Assembly: GCA_013396655.1 (NCBI GenBank)
Contig: WBMV01004349.1
Location: forward strand, 41,535 to 105,534
Reading direction: 5' to 3'
Source of the DNA: Campylorhamphus procurvoides
Lineage: Eukaryota; Chordata; Aves; Passeriformes; Dendrocolaptidae
Length of the DNA stretch: 64,000 bases
Shown here: positions 12,301 through 27,300 of the stretch, piece by piece
How positions within the stretch are numbered: the stretch's first letter is position 1
Layout: the number at the start of each line of letters is the position of its first letter
Made by a program: the position numbers and the translations under genes
The notes under the pieces: model-generated
What the model was told of the DNA's origin: nothing
What the model saw: the letters and a program-made list of their open reading frames with translations, nothing else
Database searches by the model: none

Positions 12301-15300
12301 GCCCAGCAGTTCCTCTGTGGGTTTTCCAAGCAGCCTGCAGCCTCAGCTCTCCTCAGAACAGCCTCCAGGGACACACAGGCTGCATGGAAATGTTCACTGC
12401 CAAGCCTCCAAACTTTCAGCTGCGTGTTCACAGCTTTCTGAAGATCCCTGATTTATCAGCTTGGGAGCAGTTATGCCTGGAATGTGTTCAGAGTCGTGTA
12501 TGTGCACACGTGCTGGAAGGTTTCACAGCCAGTGTTTGTGCCAGAGCATGAGGCTGCTGAGCAGATGTTGATTTTAATACTCAGTTCTTTCGCCAACAAA
12601 AAGTTGTGTAGGAACAGGTTGGTGTAACATCCTCTCCCCCAAAGCTAAGCACTGTTAGCCAAGGAAGTCTGAGCCAGCACAAGGGAGTAGGCAGCAAAAC
12701 AGGCAAAGCTTAACTCTGCAAGAAGAAGCAAACATGCAGCTGACAGGCTGGCATGTTAGTGAAAAGCCTCCTCAGTAACAGGCTGGACTTTGAGCAGGCT
12801 TTGCAGAGACAAATTCCAATTCCCCCTGACCTGAGACAGCTGTGGGGAACACTGGATTTCTGCCACCAGCTGCCTGCTTAGCAATGCTACTGCAGCCCCT
12901 GCTGAGCACCAGAGGCTCGAGGTGCACGGTCTGGTTTCTGGTCAGCAAAGTCTTTGTTAGGAGAGGAAATACCTTTTTTTGTCTCTTTTCATAGTCCCTT
13001 GTCCAGAGAGGCACTAAATAGCAGACAGAAGTGTAAATCTGCTGGTAACCAGGGATGCAGCACTCCAGGGATGAGCTCAGCTGTCACCTCTGCATCTGCC
13101 CCTCAAGGAGCTGTAAGCTGCTATTAGCCCCTCCTCAGCCTCCTCATGCCCTGACCAAACCAGGCCAGCTCCCTTCACCTCTCCTGCCTGGCCATGTGCT
13201 GCAAACACTGAGCAAACCCAGCAGAAAGGCTCCATGCAAGTCCAGAACACAGCAGAGCCACTCACAGGATCAGATCTTCCTCCTTCTCCACTTTGGCAAA
13301 AGTGGCGACTTTGTTCTTCAACAGGTACAAGTGCCCAGGACCTCCCTGCGAGAGAGACACACAGATGGGAACCCCTTGGCACAGGCCCCGACGAAAACAA
13401 TCCTGGATGCATTTCCTGTCCTGCCCAGCCATTCCTGGAAGGGCCACAAGGGAGCAGGGCAGTGCCACTGGGAACTCTCCACAGTGGGCACTTGCTTAGG
13501 GAACATCCACACATGGGTGGGGTTGGATTCCCCAGTTTTTACAGTTCTTTGCCCACCTGGCTCCAGAAAGGCACAATAACAGAAAAAATCGTCATTGTGG
13601 ATGGCTGAAGAGAACAGGGAAGGCAAGACATCCCCTGTCACTTGGGGGCAGAGGAGAAGCTGAGCACAGCAGGGATAACCAGGAAAGGGCTGGCACTGCA
13701 GGGGAACCAGACTTGGGCAGCAAAAGGCATAAACAGATTGAGCACAACACCAGGAGTGTTACAAGCCACCATCTCCAGGTCGGTGTGTGGCAAACCTGCC
13801 ACTGTGCAGCACAGGGAGGGAGTTCCAGCCAGGTTTCCTTCCTCACTTCTCACACAGCTGCTGGGGAAGCCTAAAACTGATCACCCTGAGGAACAGGAGA
13901 CTTGGGGAGGAAATCCTCAGCAGAGCCTGAACCTGTCCCAGTCACAGTCCAGCCTGTGCCCTGAGCCCCCTCCTGCCTGCACTGGCCTCCAGCTCCCACG
14001 TGCCACTCTGACCCAGTGTCACACTGAAGCTGCATGGGAACAATAACTATGACACTGTAAATGCTTGTTCCTGTCTCTGCAATCCCCTTCCAAGGCCTGT
14101 GCTGGTGCTGGTTTGCCTGAGGTTCCTCAGGAGCAGCTGAGAATCAGCCCAACTCTTGACTTGCCCTCACTAAATCAGATGCCTGGGAAATGGAAAGTGA
14201 AAGCTGTGCACTGGCAGTCACTTCAATGGAACCTGACTTTGGAATATTGCTTCCTTTATGTCATATTTAGCCTGTAGAAAAAGATAAATTTGTAACAAAG
14301 CGCTTCACAACTTTCACATACCTGGCAAAATATCAGCATCTTCCAGATTTTGCAGCCTTTGCGATAAATGTTAAGTTTCTTCTCTATTTCCTCTGCAAAA
14401 AAAAAGACCCAAAAAAACATGTTGGAAAACATAAACCATGGAGGAAGTTAAAAATTAATCTTATTTCTTTTCACTTTAGTCCTCAAGGCAGGAGGCTGAG
14501 CTGGGAGAGATGCTCAGCACCCAAGTGCCACAGATGCTGTGGGAAGCAGCATCCCAGTGTGTCACAGGGCAGAGAAGGGATGGTGCAGCACCAGACACTG
14601 CTCTGGCCATGGCACAGGAGCACACCCAGCCCTCCTGACCCTCTGTTAATGCTCCACCCACCACACAGGTGCCCCGTGCCTCAGTGTCCCTTCCACAAAC
14701 CAGGAGACTGGCATAGAAGATAGGCCAGAGGAGTGAAGGGTTTTACAGCAGCACATCCAAGAGCAGCTGACACTGTCAGGTGTCACCAGGGTGACAAAAA
14801 CCCCTCAGTGAGTGGCGGCTGAGGCACAGGGCAGCAGGGTGAGTGACAGATTGATGGGTTACATTTACAATGGCCAGGAGGTAAGACAAGGCAGTAACAC
14901 TCACGTACCGAGGATGTCATCAAAGGTGGCATGTTCATGGTCCTGGAAACCCAGAGAGAAGACACACAAAGGTTCACTGTCACTACACCAGCTCTCAGGA
15001 GGCATTACAGTCTCTAATACTGCACACAACCCCAGGACCAGGCAAAGAGATGCTTCAAGGGCACCATTACAGCAGCTGAAGGCTGGTAGTCACAGCACAG
15101 CAATCACCTCCCTAAATCATATTTCAGCACAGAAGCTGAAGGCTCAACAGTCCCTGGAGACCAAACCCAGCCAGGCTGCAGGCAGGCCCAAAGCACAGCC
15201 TGGCCAGCAGATGCAGTGAGCATCAGCAATGCCTCTTTCCCTCTTGGCCCATGTTTTGGAGCCTCAGGCTTCACCCATGTCCAAGCTGGCTCCCAACACA

Positions 15301-18300
15301 GCTGCCTCGGGCACAGCTGGACCACCAGGACAACTGCACAGCTTTCCAAGGGCAAGAGGCAACAAGGCCCCAGCAGCACTGCCTGCTGCACTGGGAGACT
15401 GGGCTGACTGGGCTTTCTGGGCTGGCAGTCCCAGCCTTCCCTTTCAAATTAGGTGAAGTGATTTGGGAAAAGAGATCCAGGACTCCTTGCTGCTGTTTCA
15501 GACACCTGCTCAGGCCAGACTCCCAGTGAATGTAGTTAAATTAGTGGCTGGCAGGGATGCACCACAGCACGTGGGGTTTGATTTGCACTACCGAGCTCTG
15601 AGGTCCTGCTCATCCCAAGGATGAGCATAAGGAGGAGCCCTAAGCCTGGCAAGGCACAGCTCTGCCTGTGCTCCAGCCTGTCCTGCCTTCCCTTGATAAT
15701 CTTTCCATGCAGCTTGGCTGGGCCTGAAGAGCACAACAACTCACATGTGCCATTGTCACCCCACCTTCCTGTTCCCCCTTGACCTGAGCCCCCACACAGC
15801 TGGGTTCAGCACACCCCCAGCCCTTTCCTGACAGCTTTCAGTGCTTTGGAATAACCACAACAGCAAGAGAACTCAGACACTCTCAATAGGAAGCCTGTTC
15901 CCAGCCACAGCAGAGGTGATTGTGATTTACTTACATAGAGAATGGGGATGATAGAGGGGTCGTCCCTGCGGATAATTGTCGGGACATACTCTGCTTTGGG
16001 CACCTTGGAAGAAATGAGCTGGAAGAGGATAAAAAGGTGCAACAGCATGAGGAGGCAGTACAGTTTGGACAGAAGCATATAAATACATGCTAACAGTGCC
16101 CAGTTCAGCTGTTCTCAAGTGTCACTCAAGCTGGCAGCTAATCCAGCCTCTCTGCATCCCTATGGAAGGTCTTCCAGCCTATGGTCCACCACAGAGCATC
16201 CCAGGCCTGCCAAGAGCCCCCTCCCCCATCACAGTCTCCTGGACTCCCAACACGTGAGCACCCAGCTCTGCCTCACAGCAGCACTGAACCTGAGAGAGCA
16301 GTTTGGGAAGGAGAGACTGCTGTGTGACCAGGAATGGCTGTATCCCAGTAAGGATCCCTCCTGTAGAGCCTCCCTTCTGGCTGTAGGGAGTGTTTAAATG
16401 GCCCCTGGCTGCTGGTGGGACACTGCATTGGGCACAGGGGCCAGCCAAGGGCTGCCACTGCAGCAAGCACAGCACCACAGGCACCAGGGAGGTGTCTGGG
16501 AACTCTGGCTAAAGCTCCAGGTGGCTCCAGCAGCACCAGAGCCCAAGGGGATTGGCCAGCACAAGCCAAAGGGCTACGGGAACTTGGGCAACTTGACTGC
16601 GCTGTGATTCCAGGCACTCCCACTCATCCCTGGGAGAGCAGAGCAGGCAGTGGTGCAGGTGAGCTGGGCAGCTCAGCCTGGGCTCCAGCTGGGGCTGCTG
16701 TCCAAGCCCACATCCCAGCAGGCAGCACATTCCTGCTCCAGCCACATGGGAGTTAATGTGACATTTCTGAAGCAGCACAATATACTCTGTGTATCTCCAG
16801 GGATGGACAGGTATCACACACAGAGCCCAGGGGGACAGCGTGTCAAGGGCAGAGCAAACCCTACTGTCTGGTCTCACCTGGGCACTCTGCCCTGAGGCTG
16901 CTTTTAGGAGTCTGGGAACACACACAGACTGTCTCCATGTCCTTTGCTCTTCCCAGATCTCAAAAGGACCCATTCAAAGCCAGCACTGCTGTGCTGGACT
17001 GGCAGTGCTGCCCTGAGAACAGCTGAAGACACCATTTTGCTGTGTGCATGCAGCTAAAGAAGAGATGTGTCAGAACCTGGTCTTGTGTGCCAAACCCCAG
17101 AGCAGAGCAGGGGAGCACAGAGGCAAGCCTGGCATCAGCAGAAAGTATCCCAAGCGATGACATGCAGCCCCAGAGTGAATAAGACAAATAACACCAGGAG
17201 GGAGGGACTGCTGGGAGTGGGGACTCAGGTCTCTATTTTCAGGGGTAACAAGACTCTGGCTGACTTGATTCAGTGTTGGTGTCAGTCTTGGAGGACAGGT
17301 CCTTCTTTCTCGTTTTCTTTCAGCACATTATCCCCAGCAATAACAGACCTGACCACCATGTTATGGTGTCTTTGCTGACCTCTGAGTGACCCTCACACAC
17401 ACTTGAGGTGTTATCTATACAGCAGAATTACCTCTTCCTTCTATGAAAATACTGAACTGAGCAGCTCTGAAAGAACAGACAGAGCCTGAGTAGACACAGG
17501 TGACTGAGCTGGAAATCCTCACCATTATTTTTGGTGGAATAAAGTCTTCTCCATCACATGCCATGGCTTCAAGTTCCTTTTCTGCTTCCCAGTTCAAGTC
17601 GAAGTCACCGTCCAGAGTGCCGCAGGAATCCTGAAGGTCATGGCCTGCCAGAACACAGTGAGCATTACAAGGGCAGAACAGCCTTCCCCACTCCAGGTCT
17701 GGCAGCTTCCTCACAGCAGGTGCCACCAGACCTGTGCCCTCCTGTCCTCCCCAGAGTGACAGACACCACACTTTGGGGCTGGTGTCTCCACACAGACAGA
17801 TGTGTAACAAATGGAGGGTGCACAAAGAGCTCCACACCACACACCACAGAGCTCCACCACTCTCACAGGCACCAAGCTCAGCTTCCACACAGACACCCTG
17901 CCATTCCAGAAGTGGAGGAGACAGGAGACAGAACACAGACGGACTCTCTACACTTCAGCATTGCCAATCTGGTAAGCAGAAGTCCAAAGACTTCAAAGCT
18001 GGTCTCCTTGTAGTAATCACTGCTCTGACTAGATCTTTTGAGGGATTATAAAGCAAATCTGCCCTGCTGGTCAGACTGATCCTGGCAGAGAACTCAAGAG
18101 TGTGCATGAGGACAGCTGCAGCAAACACAGTCATGTTGCAACAGTAGACTTGAATTTGCTCTCCAAATTGACCTTACCTGTTGGCCTTCAATGCCTCCTG
18201 GGGAAAAAAGACATCTGGAAGGAATATAATTGACCATTAAAGGCTAAAAATAGAGATGTTTCCTGGGCTGAGGAAGGAGAACCGAGGTGCCTCTCCTTGT

Positions 18301-21300
18301 GCCTTTCAGGATGTCCGAGTGTCGCTGGGCAGTGCCTGGAGCCTGCCTGAACCACGGCTTTTCCATTGGCCTCTGGTTAGCTGAGGGAGCAGGGGGGGAT
18401 CACACTGCCAAGCAACAATCAGGTCATGTTTTGAACCTGGCCTGCCTTTCATACACCTTCTCCTGCAGCCTGGTACAGCTAGCAGGGTCAGATCTCATGC
18501 TTGCCTGGTAGGTCAGGTCATTTCATTAAAGAAATCCAGTTCAACATGAGCAAACTCATATCCACCAAGGTCCTGCCTACAGGCTTCCAATAAACTCTGT
18601 GTAAAACAGCCATTCCCTCCACGAGAATACAGTGGGAAGATGCTGGCATTTGCTCCTGCAAATTAACACAACAGCATCTCAGTCCCCACAAGCAGAATGT
18701 GGCAGCGCTGCTGGGGATTCCCAAAGGAATTCCTGTCAGCCCAAATGAAGACCATCACCTATCAAGCTACGACCTGTGCAGGCAGCAAGGCTAGAAAATC
18801 AAAGCTCCACCTCAGAGAGCACTTCAGTTGTGTTCTTGAGCTATTCCAGCCTAGGGAAGAGCTCAGAAGGGGGTCCTGCTTGGGAAGCCAAGTCAGCCCT
18901 GCTATGGTGAAGGTAGGCTTGGACTGGTGAGCTTCCAGGTAGGTTGTTTTGGTGCCAAGCAAATAAGGGATGATGGGAACAGAGGGCTGTAAGAAAGCTG
19001 TATCCTTTGGCAACTGCTTAATAACCTGAGGTTAGATGGGCTGTGCTCTACAAATGACTGGAGGTACACACAGATGAACAGGTACATACACCTGGAGCGT
19101 CACGTGCTCCGATCTCGGGAAACTAAAAGGATCACAGACAGGACAGAAGGGCACAGAGGAGTTACTCCAGTGGGACTCCAGTCAGCACCTCCACTGGAGG
19201 AAGCTCAAAGGACTCAGAACTCACTTTCTCGAGAGTCATGGAAGGAATCAGCTTTGATGGGAGTCGGGTCACTCCAGGACCTGCTGAAGCTCCTCTCACG
19301 CCGTTCGGCAAAGGCTAGGATAAAACCAGAGCACGACATTAACAGATTCCAAAGCCACCTCTGCTCCTGCCACCAAACAAAACAGCCAGTAGATTTCCAC
19401 CAAAGCCACACCTCACAGACTCCCCTGGGCTGGTCCTTCCACTTGCCAAACGTGAGTCCTTTCCACACAGCAAACACAGGTCTCTCTTCTACACTGCAGT
19501 GACCAAGTGCCCACTTTCTCTGCAGCAGAGAGTGTGTAACACCGAAAAAGGATGACACTTGAAGGTCTCTCCTTAAAAGCACAAACCTCACAGGAAGATG
19601 CACTGCACAGCTAAGGACCTGTCTGACCAGAAGGCAGCAGTTCTCCAGTCAGCTCTCCCTGAATGTTCTACTTACATCCCAATCGGAGCTGGACCAAACA
19701 GCAGGACAGGAATGTCTCTGGAAAGCTCATGCTTTCTAACTTTTGTCATAAAAGAGGAAATCCTTCAGCCTTTGCTTGCCTGCACTCTTGTGAGCACTAC
19801 CTCTGGTTTGGTTTTTTTCCCAAGGAGTCTTGTATTGTTTGCACTGGCATTTCTCAAGTGGAATCCAGGGAGCTTGGCCCAGCTGGCTGCACCACAGGCA
19901 AACTCCTGGGAACTGCCAACCACCGGTGTCTGACTTGGCAAAGCCGGGAGAGAGCCATTATGCCGAGATTAACAGCCTCTTGTAGGCACTAATGCCTGTT
20001 TTTGGTGGCAGGCAGGGAGTTTCCAGCACAGGAATTCACTGCAGATCTGGACCACAAGAGCTGAGAAGCAACCTGCTCCATCCTGTAGCATGTCCAGGGA
20101 GATAAATCACATCTTCAGCTCTTCAGGAGATCTCCATCCTCAGTTTGCATTCAAAACCAGGCATTTAGATATTGTGCACAGGAAGAAAAGCTTTGAAAAC
20201 ATGACCCGAGTGTTCCTGAGGCAGAGACAGGGCTGAGCTTCCCGACAGCTCCGGGGGAGGTGAGCCCTGGCCACGTCAGGCTGTGCTAACTCAGATGCCA
20301 ATGAAGACTCTGGAAAGGGCAAAGCTCTTTGCTGATCACTTCCCACGGCATGGGAGAAAGGAAAGAATGCAAATTGATCTCAGCAATGCTTTGCTGTGGG
20401 CAGTGTGCACATGATGCCTGGCCAGGGGGTGGGAAGAACAGGCTGTTTTCCATCCTGGAGCAATCCTCAGCTCTCGGGAGCAGGTTACACCACTGAGCCC
20501 ATTTCACAGCAACAAGAGAGCTGCCCCAGCTAAATTAGGAAGGAGTGTTGTCTCCTGCAGGGAAAGGGAACTGCCATTTCCCAGGCCTAAGAGGGCATAA
20601 CACCCCCTTATTTCCCCCTTGCTCCAGTCTTCTCCCTGTTCCTCTTCTATCCCCCTTCCATCATCCTCTCAGCTCCCACCAGGCAACTTTCCCCCCAGGT
20701 CCTGCTGTGGAGATGGCAGTGGGCACAGGGAGAAGGGACAGCCAGCATGGCACATGGAGCACCGACCATCCCAAGGGCCACAGCTGGGCACAACTGCAGA
20801 GGGAGGCCAGGCAGCGCTTCCAGCTCTGCTGAACTCCCAGCTTGGGTCCTCCTCACAAGCCTCCACATCAGTGACCACCAAAACCCACACACAGGGCAAG
20901 GATGCTGAAGCTTTTCTTCCACTCCTTGCACCAGAGGTCTCCCAAGGCAGAGGATTCTTGGAAAAAGCTTTCAGGCTGCTTGGAGACATCCATGTGTCCT
21001 GGAGACTTGCACCAACCTGGCCTTTTTTTGTAGGATAACTGGCACCAGCAGGTCAAATCCTTTCTCTGGCCTGATGCCAGGTCCTTTCCACCCATACCTG
21101 CATGTGACAGAATTCCCCCTGTCCCACCAGCACAAACCCCAGCTCCTCACAGCCACAGCTCACAGGTGCTCACTTACTTTGTGCTTTAACCCTTCGGCTC
21201 CCCACCATGCGGAGGTGCTTCCGAAAATTCCTGAAAGAAAGGCCAAACACAACCTTTGAGACAGGGAATACAAAGCAACACCTGGGCCCAGCGGGACTGA

Positions 21301-24300
21301 GAAAAATGGGAGGGGGAAAAATAAAATGGGGATGATGGAGTATTTCCTTCTGGGCTTTTCAAAGCTGGAGGTCAGGTCTCCAGCCTGCACCGACCCAGTG
21401 CTGGGGATAGTTATGTTTGTCAGGAGTGGGGCTGTTCTGAGCTCCCTGGGATGGGGCACTCCCTGCTCACAGCCTGCTTTCCCTCTCCTATGACTAAGGC
21501 ACACCTTGCTGAGCACACCCACTGCCCATGCTGGGAATGGTCCCTCTTTTCGTGGCAAAGAGCAGTGCCTGCTCCACTCTCTCCTGCTTCAGCAGGAGCG
21601 TGGGGTGCCCAGGCTCTGCACACACCATGCTCGTGGCCGTGCTCATTCCCAAACACTGCAGCTGCTACACAATCCCACCCCTGCTGGTGGCAACCACACA
21701 GCTCTCCAGGGCAAAGAGCTGGGGAAGATGGAGGCAGGTCCTCCCTCCTTGGACAGCAGCACTGAGCGATGCTGGCTGTCCCCAGGGACCTGCTCTCTGC
21801 TGCAGCTGCCACCCTCACCACGTGCTGCCCTGCCCAGGACTCACAGGCAGGGCCAGGGGGGCTGCAGAGCCCACAGCTCCAGGGGGAATCACATGGAGGG
21901 TGAGCCCTGGAGAGCAGCTACACCCCAGAGTCAGGTCCGTGGAAAACAGTGTCCTGGCCCCTCCTGAGAGGCCATGGCAAAGGGACTCTTTGTCCAGCCC
22001 CCTGGAGAGCAAGGGACTCATTTGCCTTAGTTTCTCATCACTCACCAGGCAGGGAGAGGACAGGAATCAAACAGGACACACAAAGAGACAGAGTGAGGAG
22101 CAGAATGTGGACTGTGAAGAGAAGTATCACCTCTCCATGAACCCTTCCTTGGCAGGGTGACTTCCCTGTGCAGTGCAGCCCCAGGATGTCAGGGAGCCTA
22201 CATGGAGTGGGGGAGCCTTCCTGGGTTCCCTTCTGCCCCCACCACATGGCACAGACACCAGAGACTACAACTGGGAAAAGGTGTCAGTGACAAGTGGTTC
22301 TGGCTCACACACAGGTTAGTGGGATGAGGAAGGACATGTTACAACCATGCAGATGCTTTAGCATTGAACTAGGAGACACTTCCAGCACCAGTGTGAAGTT
22401 GCTCACAGAAACCTGGATCCATCTGCTCCTGTCCAGGAGATCCACACACACCCAGTTCTCATGGAAGAGCACTTAACCCACGTCACCTTCTGCCCTTCCC
22501 CACTCAGCCCCTGGATCCCTTGTTGTCATCAGGATCCAAACTCAGCAGCTCAAGAAAGAAAACTAGCAGCTGGGAGCAACTTCATTCCATGTCAAATTTC
22601 TATCTGCACTTGAGCTATTAATGTTTTCCAAAGATTTATTGTATTTGTAATTGAGTGCATGAAGATTCACTGCTGTGGATCAGAAAGCTGTCCCTTTAGA
22701 CAAGTCCATAAACACAGGCTGGGCTGGCTTGACTTACAAAGCCCTCTGGGGTGCACCATGAATGACAATGGGGTCTGTTTTACTGTGCATTACATTCAAA
22801 TCCAAATAAATACAACATTTTAAGGGAACAGGCTTGTTCTTCACACACAAAAAGTCTCAGACATATGTTATAACTCATCAGGATGAAAATCTTTGTGGTC
22901 TACTGTGAGCCCAAGATCAAACCAGACACTGAGCACCAATATTAATTGCCAAGGCAATTATCCTGTTACATCCTTTGGGATGTAAAATTTCTGTTAAATG
23001 CTCAGTTGTCCTTTCCACAGAGGAGACTGTTCAGCCCCTGGGGGCAGAGCAGGGAAAGCAGTCTTTGCCACAGAAGGATGCTGCTCCCAGCTGCCTGGAC
23101 AGCCTGGGCTCACCCAGGAGAGACCTAAATACTGTCTCCTATATACTCCTGAGAGCAGCTCCAGGGGGAATCCAGCTGCTCAGGGTTAACCTCCACGCTA
23201 AATGCTCAGAGAATGGAACAGAGGCCTTTTGCTCCTTCACTTCTCTAGAAAAAACAGCACTTTGGAAAGGAGGTGCAAACCTGGGACTGATGCTTAATGT
23301 GGGCATTCTGTGGTCATCCAGATCCTTCTGAGGGCTTTCTGCAGCTGTATGGGTCCTCAGGCCTCTGTGAACCTGCATGTCAGCAGGACAGGACTGGCCC
23401 TGGAGGAAGCACAACCTGCTCTATGAGAGGTGGGACTCCACAAACCTGCCCAGCCTTCCTGCCTGGCTCCTGTAATTGCACTCAGAACCCCCTGTGATAT
23501 TTGATCCCTTGCAAGATCTCTTCACCTACCACAGCACAACCACTGTCCCTCCAGTTTCAGTGACAAAATCTCCTCGTTAGGCCCTTTTCTGAACAGTGCT
23601 CCTCCTGACACGCTTCAGTTTGCCTCATGGTCTGCACAACCCCATGGCACCGCCAGGGTCTGCATCCCAGGGATCCCTCCAGGGTCTGCATCCCCACCAG
23701 AGGGTCTCCAAGATGCTGCAGCCTCACTCCACACCCTGCAGCTCTGCCCACAATGGGCCACCACACTCTGCAGAGAAGCCTCTTCCCTACCCACACTCCT
23801 GGCAGCACCTCCCCTGTTCCCCTCCCTCGTTGCTTCAGCAACCTCTGGGCATCCCTCACTCCCAAGGCAGCATCCCTGGGTGCCATGCCATGCATTCGAA
23901 CCTTCCTGGGCACCAGGGCCACCCCTGCGTGCCAGGCCACACAATCCAGCCTCCCTGGGCACCAGGACCAAGTTCTGAAAGGGAAGGGCAACAACTGAAC
24001 ACCAAAAGACCCGAGGCCATGAAGGGCTCACAACAAACACCCCGAAGTGAGGTGGGGCTGGGGTTTTCCTCACTCCCTGGAGAAGGGAGCTGAACACTGC
24101 CAGCAATCCTTACAGCTGGCCAGGGTCTGCTTGCATGGCCCAGCCCAAATCCCATCATGGCTGTGCTCTGTCCTCTCTGGGGCACAATGGACACAGATGG
24201 GCTCCTGCAGTGCAGCCCTGCCTGGACCTTCAGTGTGCACAGGAGGTGAAGGGCTGTCCTGGCCACCCAGCACAGGCAGGACACGACTCAAATGGCTCCA

Positions 24301-27300
24301 GCCTCTCCCCTGACTACACAGCACCACCAAAGCACACAACCTCTGTACTCACACCCCCATGAACAAGCCATTTCCTAACCAAGACTTGCCTCTGTCTTCC
24401 AAATTCCCAGAAATCTCTCTTTTTAAAGATACACTGTCTATTTGTTTTGAGTGTCTTTAGTATTGATTTTTATTTCTCTTCATTGTTGTTTTTAAAAAAA
24501 CACACCACCCTTAAGCTGCTAAAAAAAAGAGAAAAAAAAGCTGCCTGGCAACTTCCCAGTTAAGAAAACCTGATGTTTCTCTCCCACTTGGTTTTGAACA
24601 GTGCTGAAGTCATCATGGCACCTTTTAAGCAATGACACAAATGCTGTGTTTTCCTTTTTAGTAGGCTGCCAAAATACATGAGCCTTGGCACATTTCAAAA
24701 AACAAACCAGTTCTGACTCCCACTGAGGGTAAGTGATGTGCCACAGGAGGCCTGCAGAGGGAAACCAGGCCCTTCTGCAATACATGGGACAAGGAATTAG
24801 TCCCCATTTTCCTTTCTATTACTGAAAAAAGAGATTAAAAATAGGGTTTTTGTCACTAGAGATGTAAATTTTGCCTGTCTCGGATTTCTGAGGTGCAGCT
24901 GTAGATGCAGCAATAGCACATAAAAGTATTCAAGCTAACCTCAATCACATTCCTGCCCACGGCAGAGCAGTTGGAACTAGGTAATATTTAAGATGCATTC
25001 CAACCCAAACCGTTCTATAATTATAGGAAATTCCATGTATCTGGGAGAAGGCTGGAGAAACTGCATCTTTAATTTTTCACATATCTACTTTTTTGCCTGA
25101 GACACACATCATGTATATTATATTTGCCTTGTTATAAGAAACTTGACAGTGCTCTCTAAGAAGACAGAGATCAGCTGTCCACCTCCACAGCTCCAACACA
25201 GCTACTGCCAGTGTCCCTGGGGACAGCACACAGACAGGGACACAGCAATGCCACCAGGGCTCACTAGTGACCCCCAAAGGGCCCATGCAAGAGCTGCGGG
25301 AGGGAAGGGCCCTACCTCTGGATAACAGCGGCCGAATCACTCGCCCGTTTCCGTCTCTTCCTCTCTGCGTGGCCCCTGAACGCCCTGGGAAACCATTTCA
25401 TGCCATTAAGCAACTCCACAGCTTTGGAGAGGACACGGAACACAGACAGGAGAGCTCCCACCAGACAAGAGAGACCGTGCTGACCAGGGGATGGGCAGCC
25501 CTGTGTGCGGGTCAGGGGGCAGAACACTCACCAAAGCACAGCTCCTTGCTGCCCAGGGCAGGGGCTGGGCAAGCAGCTGCTCCTAAAGCAAAGGGCAGAG
25601 CTGCATCCCTGCTGCATGGGATGGACCTGGGAGCTGCAGGCCCACACCCTCTGCAACTGGGGTCTGCACCCTGATGATGAGGATGGTTGTGGTGTGATCC
25701 ATGTAGGCCTACAGGTGTAGCCACCTAACCTCCTGCCAGCTGACACACAGCCCCTGGCACGGGGAAAGCACGAGTATGATGGACAGCAGAGGAGAGGAAC
25801 GGAGGGTTTATCCAGGACACCGACAGACAAGGAAATAAAAAAATGAAGATCATACTTACGAGATGCTAGAGATTCCAAGAGACGCGGGGAAAAAGAAAGA
25901 GAAGAGGAATTCATTAGTGCTGAGCCCCAGCCAGTGTTCTGAGGGAATTCTCACTCCAGAAGGAATATTTCTTGTTAGGTGGAAAGAAATTGCTTTTCAA
26001 ATTAAACATTTCTCAGTAGTGATGCTCCTGCTTGACCGAGCTTAATCCTCCCTGGGGCAGCGCTGACATGTGGCTTGGATGCAAAGGAAGCTCCACGGGG
26101 ACCCAGAGAACATGCAGATGTGCAACAGCTGAACGTGGCCCATCAGGCTCCACCACCACAGGCTGCTGGAGCAGAGGCCAGGGGCACCTGGGGAGCAGCT
26201 TAGGGAGGTGCTCTGAACCTCTGAAGATGTTTCTGTGCAGTTTCTAGAGCACACAAACATTAACCAAGGGAGTTGTGCTCCTCGAGGGTTTCCTCGGGGC
26301 ACCATTCCCCAAACCAACCTCACTCTGGCCTTCAAGCCCTGTAAGCCCTGCCATCATCCTGCAACAAAAGACTTGTCAAGTAAATATGAATTCAGAGAGC
26401 AAAGGACATGCCCAAAGCAATGTGCTGATTTTGTGCATGGTTTGTGGGTCATATCAGAAGTGTAAAACACCACTGACTGTTATTAGCCAGCATTTTTAAA
26501 GTGGTTCTTCTGGAGAATGCAGCTATTCTGTTCCTCAGTGCTGCATCAATCCTATCAGGTCTGATTCAGTCTGGGTTATGCCAGCATCAACAATCAGCCT
26601 CTTTCAGGATTTGGGAAGGGAAGAATATAAAGGCAAGAAGAAATGTCAGAGGAACATTACAAAAAGGACACCAGATTAGACAAGAAGAAAACAGAAAGAG
26701 CAGGAGAGCTGAGGGTGTCCCAGACATTGGAAGAGGTACACAGGAAAAAAGGGACAAGGCTGGATAAGGGCCCTGGAAGGCAGAACAGTATCTCCTTCTC
26801 CTCACTGCTTGCCTTGGCTTTCCAGTCAGGTAGGAAATACTTGAAACCTGGAAGATACCACTACCTGACAGGCTGGGCACAACCTGGAAATGAGGCTTCC
26901 CTTATTCTCTTCAGCCCCTTGAGAACTGTCTCCTCCCAAAGCACAGCAACCAGGGGCACCAAATCCTGCAGAGAGCATGAAGGGAAAGGCTCATCCTAAT
27001 TCACATCTCTTCACACTTTGCAGGGAGTTTACTGACACCTTCAAATGGCCAGAGCAGTGCAGGGCTGTAGCGCTGTGTCTTATCCCATGGAAAGGCATGT
27101 CTCTGGAGAGAGGGATGCAGGACAAGCCTGGAATAACCTTCCCTTGGGGAACTGGGTGGAGGAGAAGCAAGTGGTGGAGGGTCTCAGCTGGTGCTCCCAT
27201 AGGACCCTCCCTCTGCATGGCAGCCAGGGACAGGCCACAGTGCCACAGACAAAACAAGGGAAGCAGAGAGAACTGAGTAGCCCAAGGAGTTAAAGAAGGC

